Below are positions 7,209 to 13,797 of a stretch of DNA of 14,863 bases, piece by piece. Both the position numbers and the translations under genes were made by a program. The notes under the pieces were generated by a model. It was not told the DNA's origin, ran no database searches, and saw nothing but the letters and a program-made list of their open reading frames with translations. The DNA lies in contig CAYGKP010000042.1 of assembly GCA_964350605.1 (NCBI GenBank), positions 1 through 14,863 of the forward strand. Direction: 5' to 3'. Positions within the stretch are counted from its first letter, which is position 1. The number at the start of each line of letters is the position of its first letter. The stretch comes from CAYGKP01 sp964350605. Its GTDB lineage: Bacteria; Bacteroidota; Bacteroidia; Cytophagales; JAAEPT01.

Positions 7209-8095
7209 GAACGCAATTTCTTAGTGGCTTTCGCAATGTTTTGAACGTCAGAGTCGGTGATGGTGACTGTGGTCCTTGCGGTAGACTGGGCAATAAAAAT
7301 GCCATCTACTTCGACCATCTCCACCTCGCCTTCCGTCCGTTCGATGCTCACTGGCCCGTAAGTCGCCTTGAGCGCGAGTAATTGCTCTTCGACCTCGGCC
7401 AGCTCAGCACGTCCTTTGTAGTAGCTGAGTACCTCGAGCAGCTGGTCCAGGACGATTTCCTGTTCCCCGATTCGCTCGCGAAGCTCGGCATTCGGATTGG
7501 CGAGGTAGACTTGATTGGAGAGGTGCAACCCCTCAATCCAACCACCAATCAGAAGCAAAGCACTCAAGTGAGAACGGCGCTGCTCCTGCAAATATAGGTT
7601 GATCTGGTTGAAGTTCTCAGTGGTGAGGGCCAGAAGCGAGTCCAGGTTGGCCGATTGGCGGATCAAGGGGCGCATCCGTTCGGCCTCGAAGAACTGTTCA
7701 AGCGAAAGATTTTCCGCCAGCGTGTTAACCGCTTTTAAGTAGCTGAGTCCGTCGGCCGATTTTTGGTAAATGTTTGCATACGCGAGGTCAGCACCATAAA
7801 TCCCCAGGTTCAAGGCTTGCTTGGTCGACCCATTGACCGAAGCGGCTTTCTGTGGATCGGCCAAGTATTCGGGGTGGTACCCGCGGCCGATTTCCTTGAT
7901 CAGGATGGCGGTCTCGAGGGGCGAAGGAATGGACTGCAACACCCCATTGAGTTTTTCGGTGTCAACCTCGAGAGCTTGGTTGTTCGAATCGGCGGAGTCC
8001 AACTCGGCCAAGAGCGCGGCTTTGTCGGGCTTCTCGTCGCCCCCGCAGGCCCCAAGCAGGACCGCAAGGCAGGTAAGAAGAAGTAAAGATTTCAT
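7193..8095 (-). CDS. Predicted lipoprotein of unknown function
   Basis: The protein has 300 residues. MKSLLLLTCLAVLLGAC is a lipoprotein signal with lipobox LGAC (lipidated C17). GGDEKPD follows; acidic residues near +4 to +5 could favour surface exposure as in Bacteroidota lipoprotein export signals, though the match is loose. The rest looks mainly helical, with conserved-looking blocks IPSPLETAILIKE, ALNLGIYGADLAYANIYQ, NLDSLLALTTENFNQINLYL and LLIGGWIEGLHL. I have seen such blocks in unnamed Bacteroidota proteins and know no function. A short C-terminal part rich in V/T (255-280) may be beta. It starts 15 bases after the ABC transporter stop and overlaps the start of the next gene by 16 bases, so the three form one transcription unit. 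A role as envelope partner of the transporter is inference. Confidence 0.85.
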   Translation of the reverse strand: MKSLLLLTCLAVLLGACGGDEKPDKAALLAELDSADSNNQALEVDTEKLNGVLQSIPSPLETAILIKEIGRGYHPEYLADPQKAASVNGSTKQALNLGIYGADLAYANIYQKSADGLSYLKAVNTLAENLSLEQFFEAERMRPLIRQSANLDSLLALTTENFNQINLYLQEQRRSHLSALLLIGGWIEGLHLSNQVYLANPNAELRERIGEQEIVLDQLLEVLSYYKGRAELAEVEEQLLALKATYGPVSIERTEGEVEMVEVDGIFIAQSTARTTVTITDSDVQNIAKATKKLRSWIVE

Positions 8096-8110
8096 GGTCA
8101 GGGAAGAAGA

Positions 8111-11104
8111 CTAGCGTTTTTGGCCGGGTGACAACTTGCGCAGCAAACGTCGCAAGGCTTCGCTGTAGAGCAGCGGGTAGAGCCCGAGTGTCATCAGCCA
8201 AAGAACAAGTAGGTTGAGCGTGTAGGTGGGGATCTGTGAGGAAAACAGACGTTTGGTAGGCGAATAGAAATGGGTACGTAGAAACCCGGTGGTAGGTTCT
8301 TGGAAGACGGGGTCGACGCGCAGGATAAGTTGCGCGCCAGTGGTGTCAAGACGTTGGGTGGTCGAAGTATTCCGCACCAGGTCTTCAAGGGCCTCGTTGT
8401 GATGGGCATTCTTAAGTGCCTGAAGACTTGAACCTTCGCTTTCCAATTGCGCGTCGAGCTTCGCCGACAGCTTATCGATGCGGCTCACCTGACGTTCCTC
8501 GAACTCCGAGAGATCTTTTTTCGCTTCGGCCAAGAAGTCTTGTGCTTGCTCCAGCGTTCCGGCGCGAAACAACTCGTTTTCAACCCACGCAATCTGGTCG
8601 GGGTACCACTCGACCGCCAAGCGGTGTAGGCCATTGTAAAGCAGTTCGCGGTCGTGCTGGGTTTGCTCCAGAGGGGCTGACTCGCCAGCTTCCGCCAGGT
8701 TGCGCATGCGCTGGTCCAGTTCGGGGAATAGGTAGGCATTCCAATGGTGTGCCTGGGCCGAGAGGCGTTCTTCCTCGATGAAGTAGTTCATGTAGGCGTT
8801 CTTCTCGAACTGGCGAACCGCCAGGGCTTCGTAGGCCCAACGGGAGACCATCAGGTCGGCGACGATGGGCACCTTGCTGGGGTGGCCCAAGGCGGGGTGA
8901 ATCCGCTCGAAGGGGAAGAGCGCGCCGCTGAGAATCATTTGTGGGATGAGCAAAAGGGGAATTAGCACATAGACGGTCACCGCCGAGGAGAAGCTCGCCG
9001 AGATGTTCAGGCCGAGCAGGTTCGCAAAACAGGCCACCGCGAAGAGGATCATCCAATAGGCCATCGTCATGCCCTCGATTTCCAGAATCGCATTGCCGAT
9101 CAAGACGAAAGCCAGGGTTTGAATGGCCGACAGGAAGAACAACAAGGCGATCTTCGCCATCAGGTAGCTGTGGCGCGAGAGGTGCAGGAACGATTCGCGT
9201 TGCAGGAGCTTTCGGTCGCGCAGGATTTCTTCGGCACTGACCGTGAGGCCCATGAAGAGGGCCACCACGATGGCCATGAGCAGGTAGGCGGGCAGGTTTT
9301 CGTTCCCACGGAATTCGTAGGTTGTGCGATCCGCCGAGCTGGGGTAACGGATCAGGAAGGCCAATAGCAGGGCCAGGACCGGGGCCTCGACCAGGTTGAT
9401 GATCAGGTACTGGGTATTGGCCAGTTTGCTCTTTGCATCACGGCGCAAGAAGATCAGCCACTGACGCAGCTTCGAGGGCAAGCGCAGGTTGCCCGGCGGG
9501 TCGGTGTTCAGCGAGCGGATAGAGGACCGCTCGAAGTTGGCTTGGTACCGTTCGAACCACTGGTCGGGCTCGATCTTCCGTTGGCTGGTGTGTTGGCCGT
9601 ATTCATTGACCACCCGTGCCTCGACCAGATCGAAGACCTGTTCGGGGTTCACGTTGCCGCAGGTGATGCACTCGCCTTGTTCGGCGTTGATCTGCTCGGT
9701 TTGTTGACGGAAATAGGTGACTGCCTCCACTGGTGGGCCGTAGTAAATCGGGTAACCACCCGTGTCGAGCAAGAAGAGCTTGTCGAACTGCTTGAAAATC
9801 TCGGACGACGGCTGGTGGATGACCACGAAGATCAACTTGCCTTTCAGGGCTAGTTCTTTGAGCAGGTCGATGACGTTTTGCGAATCGCGAGAGGAGAGGC
9901 CCGAGGTCGGCTCGTCCACGAACAGCACCGCAGGTTCGCGAATCAATTCGAGGGCGATGTTTAGCCGCTTGCGCTGGCCGCCACTGATTTTTTTGTTGAG
10001 CGGCGAGCCGACCTTTAGTTCTTGAATGTGGCGCAGGCCCAGCGATTCGAGGGTTTTGCGCACCTGCAGACGCAGTTCCTTTTCTGAGAGGTCGCCGAAG
10101 CTGAGTTTCGCCGCGTAGTAGAGGTTCTCGAAGACGGTCAGTTCCTCGACCAATAAATCGTCCTGGGCCACATAGCCAATGACCCCGCGCATCTGCTTCG
10201 GCGAGCGGTGCAGATCGACCCCGTTGATCGTAACCGATCCGCCACTGGGCGTTTCCAGGCCTGCCAGCGTATTGAGCAACGTGGTTTTCCCTGCGCCGCT
10301 GGCACCCATGATACCGAGTAGTTGGCCTTGGGACTCGGCCATGTTGATCTCGCGCAGGCCAATGTGTCCATTCGGAAAGCGGGACTCCAGGTCCTTGACC
10401 TCGAAGGCCAATTCCGGCGCATTCCCATCACGTTGGAAGTGAGCAACCACGTCACTGTAGTACAGCGATTTCCCACGGGAGGGACGCACGGTGCTGCCCG
10501 GCGAAAACAGGTAGACGCGATCTGGGATTAACGTGCTGGGCCCCATTGTGGCTTCATGCTCGGTCAGTAATTTGACGAAGTACAGCTCCACACTCTCGAC
10601 CCGCAGCACCGCCAAGTCGTCTTGGATCAAGACATGTTCGCGGGTCAGGGCCGTGCTGTCGCCCGCGAGCACGAAGGCTTCAATGTCGTGGTATTCGGTG
10701 CCCGGCAGGTTGAAGACCGTCGAAACGGTTTCCATGATGTCGCGCTGCTGGGGCGAAAATTCCCGGTCACTCCAGACCAGTTCGAGCAGGTCGGCAATCA
10801 CAATGGCCTTTTGCTTTTGGGTCAAGGTGCGGTTGATCTTATTGCAGATCGAAAGGGTCCGCACCGAATCTTTTACCGAGGTCAGCCGGTCGCTGCCGGC
10901 TTTCTGCGCTTGCTTGGCGGCCCGTGCTTGCCCTTCGGCCAGGTGCTCGTCATAGAGCGTCATGTACCGCTCAACTTCCACTTGGCTCAGGCGGCGGCGA
11001 AAGAAATGCTCGACAAATGTTCGCTCGTTGGCATCGACACCTTTGTCCTGCCGGGTGAGGATGGCGAACAGTTGGGTAAGGGCCTTTAGGATTTCTTCGC
11101 TCAT
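8111..11104 (-). CDS. ABCG-type half transporter with TerB-like N-terminal extension
   Basis: The protein has 997 residues. Residues 1-150 form a helical domain resembling TerB-like modules (RTFVEHFF, ADLLELVWSDREFSPQQRD). The ATPase domain (about 233-455) has Walker A GASGAGKT (267-274), Q-loop Q314, signature ISGGQ (373-377), Walker B VLFVDEPTSGL (D397, E398) and H-loop H430, so all key residues are present. A CxxC (C479, C482) lies in the linker to the membrane domain. ABC2-type membrane segments are at about 565-587, 606-624, 650-672, 680-699 and 705-727, and a last one at 961-982. Between the fifth and sixth lies a loop of about 230 residues, with a charged coiled-coil-like stretch (849-892), presumably periplasmic. 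NBD-then-TMD order is the ABCG/White layout; it should work as a dimer. The substrate is unknown. First gene of a unit with a lipoprotein and a secreted protein. Confidence 0.9.
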   Translation of the reverse strand: MSEEILKALTQLFAILTRQDKGVDANERTFVEHFFRRRLSQVEVERYMTLYDEHLAEGQARAAKQAQKAGSDRLTSVKDSVRTLSICNKINRTLTQKQKAIVIADLLELVWSDREFSPQQRDIMETVSTVFNLPGTEYHDIEAFVLAGDSTALTREHVLIQDDLAVLRVESVELYFVKLLTEHEATMGPSTLIPDRVYLFSPGSTVRPSRGKSLYYSDVVAHFQRDGNAPELAFEVKDLESRFPNGHIGLREINMAESQGQLLGIMGASGAGKTTLLNTLAGLETPSGGSVTINGVDLHRSPKQMRGVIGYVAQDDLLVEELTVFENLYYAAKLSFGDLSEKELRLQVRKTLESLGLRHIQELKVGSPLNKKISGGQRKRLNIALELIREPAVLFVDEPTSGLSSRDSQNVIDLLKELALKGKLIFVVIHQPSSEIFKQFDKLFLLDTGGYPIYYGPPVEAVTYFRQQTEQINAEQGECITCGNVNPEQVFDLVEARVVNEYGQHTSQRKIEPDQWFERYQANFERSSIRSLNTDPPGNLRLPSKLRQWLIFLRRDAKSKLANTQYLIINLVEAPVLALLLAFLIRYPSSADRTTYEFRGNENLPAYLLMAIVVALFMGLTVSAEEILRDRKLLQRESFLHLSRHSYLMAKIALLFFLSAIQTLAFVLIGNAILEIEGMTMAYWMILFAVACFANLLGLNISASFSSAVTVYVLIPLLLIPQMILSGALFPFERIHPALGHPSKVPIVADLMVSRWAYEALAVRQFEKNAYMNYFIEEERLSAQAHHWNAYLFPELDQRMRNLAEAGESAPLEQTQHDRELLYNGLHRLAVEWYPDQIAWVENELFRAGTLEQAQDFLAEAKKDLSEFEERQVSRIDKLSAKLDAQLESEGSSLQALKNAHHNEALEDLVRNTSTTQRLDTTGAQLILRVDPVFQEPTTGFLRTHFYSPTKRLFSSQIPTYTLNLLVLWLMTLGLYPLLYSEALRRLLRKLSPGQKR

Positions 11105-11162
11105 GGAGAGGACGGGCAGCGCACCGACAGGGGAGCTAACGTGATTCAGCTTGTCAGAGTTA

Positions 11163-11194
11163 CCGAATCTTGAGAGGAACTTTCAACGATTCGG
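11163..11194. promoter_or_regulatory. Inverted repeat in the divergent intergenic region
   Basis: CCGAATC (11163-11169) and GATTCGG (11188-11194) are perfect 7-bp arms. Inside them TTGA (11170-11173) and TCAA (11183-11186) also pair if one base (C11187) bulges, giving an 11-bp dyad around a 9-base centre. It lies 59 bases upstream of the ABC transporter start and 65 bases upstream of the small repeat-protein start. On the minus strand the dyad contains a TTG, with TAACTCTG 21 bases further on (11155-11162), a loose match to the Bacteroidota -33/-7 pattern. The dyad may therefore be an operator overlapping that promoter. Both readings are inference. Confidence 0.4.
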
Positions 11195-11258
11195 CATCCT
11201 TTTTGCCATTTCGATAAGTAGGTTGATCAGTATACCCGAAGAGTAACCCATTACACTC

Positions 11259-11591
11259 ATGAAAGCACTTTTTCTCGCATTGTTCTTGGCCGGGCCACTT
11301 TCGCTGTCCGCCCAGAAGATTTTCAAGGTCGGGTACGCCTCGCAAGCCGACATCAAAGTCTACGTTTGTGACTATTCGAGCCAAGCGGATTTGAATGTCC
11401 ACATGGTCGATTACGCGAGCCAAGCGAGCAAGGAAGGCCTGTGGTTTGCCACCGATTATTCCTCGCAAGCCGACTACGACGTCTTCTTCGTGGACTACGC
11501 AAGCCAGGCCGATTTGCTGATCTATTTTGTGGATTATTCCTCACAAGCGGGCTGGCGAAACAACTCCAAGTCCCACTTGCTGAGGTTCTAG
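11259..11591 (+). CDS. Small secreted SQA(D)-repeat protein (DUF6150-like)
   Basis: The protein has 110 residues. A signal peptide (KALFLALFLAGPLSLSA) is cleaved before Q19. The rest is almost entirely six tandem repeats of about 13 residues with the pattern (V/C/T)-(D/G)-Y-(A/S)-S-Q-A-(D/S/G)-x-x-(V/I)-(Y/F). The glutamines are at 29, 42, 55, 70, 83 and 96; the third unit is two residues longer. The residue after Tyr alternates Ala, Ser, Ala, Ser, Ala, Ser, so the true period may be a 26-residue pair. Short SQAD-repeat proteins occur in Bacteroidota under the label DUF6150, to the best of my memory; their function is unknown. Alternating polar and hydrophobic residues suggest a beta-solenoid or beta-hairpin stack. 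It stands between a divergent ABC operon and the next OmpA-family gene, with its own possible terminator. The opposite-strand reading frame here has no such order and was discarded. Confidence 0.88.
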   Translation: MKALFLALFLAGPLSLSAQKIFKVGYASQADIKVYVCDYSSQADLNVHMVDYASQASKEGLWFATDYSSQADYDVFFVDYASQADLLIYFVDYSSQAGWRNNSKSHLLRF

Positions 11592-11605
11592 TGGGGATAA
11601 GATTT

Positions 11606-11645
11606 GGACTTTTCAGTGTGAATGACCGCTTGAAGTCCTAGTTTT
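11606..11645 (+). terminator. Possible terminator after the repeat-protein gene
   Basis: GGACTT (11606-11611) pairs with AAGTCC (11633-11638), with two more pairs possible after a small bulge, and TAGTTTT follows. The hairpin begins 15 bases after the stop codon. The loop is long and the T-run is only four bases, so support is moderate at best. Confidence 0.35.
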
Positions 11646-11713
11646 ACTCATGCCCTCTGGGGTTTTGGCAACATCGTGCCAGTGACCATCAGCGGGTTCA
11701 ACGCATCCAAGGC

Positions 11714-13726
11714 ATGAGAACATTGTTATCCGCAGGCCATTTTTCGCTGGCATTTTTCTTTCTTCTGGGAAGCCTTGCCACCGCACAGGCCCAAGATAAA
11801 AAGGACGTTAAGGCCGCAGAGAAGCTGGTCAAGAGTGGGGATGAGCTATACGAATACGGTGAGTACATCTCGGCCCATCAGAAGTACGAGGAGGCCACCA
11901 AGCTGGTCCCAAACGATGCGGCGGCACATTACAAGGCAGGTCTTTCGGCCAAGCAAATCCACGAGAAGGTCAAGCAACTCAACCACTTCGAGAGGGCTTA
12001 CAAGTTGGACCCCAACGTGCAGCCCGATGTGTCGTTTCAGTTAGCCGATGCGTATCGCCTGAATTCCAAGTTTGACCGGGCCATTGAATATTTCAACGTG
12101 GCCAAACAGCGGGCCATTGGAAACGCCGAAGCGCTGGAGATCATCGAATATCACTTGGGCCAAAGTCAACTGGCCCGCGACTTGGTGGCCAACCCCAAGG
12201 ACGTAACCATTGAACACATGGGGCGCACCCTCAACTCGGCCTATGACGACTATTCGCCGGTCATCAATGCGGACCAGACGGTTTTGATCTTCACTTCGCG
12301 GCGCGAGGGGTCGATGGGGGGCTTGCAGATGGAGGACGGATCGTACTACGAGGACCTCTACATCTCGGAATTCGGGACGGCGGGTTGGTCCAAACCCCGC
12401 AACATGACCGAGATCAACAGCGAAGACCACGAAGGTTCGGTGGGCCTTTCGCCCAGTGGGGACAAGCTCATCATCTACAAATCGGACGGTGGCGGAGACC
12501 TGTATTACTGTAAGAAAGACAAGAAAACCGGGCAATGGACCAAGCCCCAACGTTTCCCCAAACAGATTTCGTCGCCGCGTTCCTATGAACCTTCGGCGAC
12601 CATTACCGAGGATGGCTTGACGTTGTTCTTTGTTTCTGACCGTGACGGTGGACTTGGTGGCCTTGACATTTATGAGGTGCATCGCCCAACAACCGAATCC
12701 GAATGGGGCGAGCCCAAAAACATCGGCGGACCGATAAACACGGCCTTTGACGAAGACGCACCGTTCATGGACCTGGATGGACAAACGCTTTATTATTCCT
12801 CGAAGCGTGTGGGCGGCATGGGTGGCTACGACATTTTCAGCTCGGTCTACGACAGCCTGTCGGGTGAATGGTCCGAGCCAGAGAACTTGGGCTATCCCAT
12901 CAACTCGGTCGAGGACGACATCTTCTTCATCCTCTCGGGGGATGGACAGTACGCCTACTTCAACTCCGACAAACCGGGGGGCGTGGGCGAAGAGGACCTG
13001 TACCGCTTCAAAATGCCCGAGCGCGCCGACAAAGAGGAGCGTGCTGCGCTGGTCTCAGAAATCACCGGAAAGGAGCCAGAGCCCCTCCCTGAGCCACAGC
13101 CCGTGATTGTGACGGGCCGCGTGTTTGATGGGGTCAGCAATGCGGGCATCGGCGGTGCCCAGGTCCAATTGCTGGAAGGCGGCGAGGTGGTCGAAGGCAA
13201 AACAACCGGTTCAGATGGAACCTATCGCTTTACCATCGCGATGGACCGTTCAGGTAAGCACACCGTGAGTGCTGAAGCATCGGGCTATCCGCATGGTGAC
13301 CGGGAAATCACGATTCCCGAGCCCGCGACACGCCTTCAACAAGTGCGCGCCGACATTCCCTTGAGTAAGCCGCAAGTCGGCCAGACGATGGTGCTGCGCA
13401 ACGTGTACTTCGATTTCAACAAGTCGACCTTGAAGGACAAATCCTTTAATGAACTCGACAAGCTGGTGCGCCTGCTGCAAGAGCACCCCAGCGCGACTGC
13501 CGAGTTGGGGGGGCACACCGACAACATCGGTTCGGACAGCTACAACCAACAACTCTCGCAGCGTCGGGCGAAGGCAGTGGTCGATTACTTGGTGGGCAAG
13601 GGCATCGACCGCGCACGCTTGGAACCCGTGGGTTATGGCGAATCGAAACCCATTGCCTCGAACGACGACGAAGAGGAGGGCCGCGAGTTGAACCGCCGCA
13701 CCGAGTTTACCCTCAAGGGTCTTTAG
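11714..13726 (+). CDS. PorE-like TPR / PD40 / regulatory-like / OmpA protein
   Basis: The protein has 670 residues. The signal peptide has core FSLAFFFLLGSLA and cleaves near AQA|Q27. TPR-like helices span about 35-150 (YEYGEYISAHQKYEEATKL). A five-blade PD40-type propeller spans about 167-433, with DDYSPVINAD, LSPSGDKLIIY, LFFVSDRDGGLGGLD, GGMGGYDIF and DGQYAYFNSDKPGG. A Pro/Glu linker (454-463) leads to a regulatory-like beta-sandwich (about 464-548) and an OmpA C-terminal domain (about 557-670) with D603 (HTDNIGSD) and R618 (LSQRRAKAV). Size and domain order match the gene at 1193; the C-terminal tails differ at only a few residues while their codons have drifted, so this is an old duplicate under selection. 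A role tethering type IX secretion or a related envelope complex to peptidoglycan is inferred from PorE. It lies 71 bases upstream of the NAD synthetase gene. Confidence 0.92.
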   Translation: MRTLLSAGHFSLAFFFLLGSLATAQAQDKKDVKAAEKLVKSGDELYEYGEYISAHQKYEEATKLVPNDAAAHYKAGLSAKQIHEKVKQLNHFERAYKLDPNVQPDVSFQLADAYRLNSKFDRAIEYFNVAKQRAIGNAEALEIIEYHLGQSQLARDLVANPKDVTIEHMGRTLNSAYDDYSPVINADQTVLIFTSRREGSMGGLQMEDGSYYEDLYISEFGTAGWSKPRNMTEINSEDHEGSVGLSPSGDKLIIYKSDGGGDLYYCKKDKKTGQWTKPQRFPKQISSPRSYEPSATITEDGLTLFFVSDRDGGLGGLDIYEVHRPTTESEWGEPKNIGGPINTAFDEDAPFMDLDGQTLYYSSKRVGGMGGYDIFSSVYDSLSGEWSEPENLGYPINSVEDDIFFILSGDGQYAYFNSDKPGGVGEEDLYRFKMPERADKEERAALVSEITGKEPEPLPEPQPVIVTGRVFDGVSNAGIGGAQVQLLEGGEVVEGKTTGSDGTYRFTIAMDRSGKHTVSAEASGYPHGDREITIPEPATRLQQVRADIPLSKPQVGQTMVLRNVYFDFNKSTLKDKSFNELDKLVRLLQEHPSATAELGGHTDNIGSDSYNQQLSQRRAKAVVDYLVGKGIDRARLEPVGYGESKPIASNDDEEEGRELNRRTEFTLKGL

Positions 13727-13797
13727 TAAGGGACGCTAGCGAACTCTGATCGCTTCGATGGGTTGAATCTAGGGATCGCGTAGCTTCGCGTACCCCC

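Noticed and set aside
11160..11468. 102-residue minus-strand frame over the repeat-protein gene
   Set aside because: The plus strand encodes a signal peptide and six regular repeats; the minus translation has neither and is a shadow.
11666..11681. TGGCA / TGCCA inverted repeat before the fourth OmpA-family gene
   Set aside because: A 5-bp stem with a 6-base loop is expected by chance at this frequency; no other support.
12041..12784. 247-residue minus-strand frame
   Set aside because: It lies wholly inside the PorE-like gene at 11714, whose propeller motifs are clear; no recognisable domain on the minus strand.
13772..13797. Hairpin directly before the NAD synthetase start
   Set aside because: GGG...CCC and CGCG...CGCG can pair only around a two-by-two internal mismatch; it is short and has no T-run, so no terminator or riboswitch is claimed.
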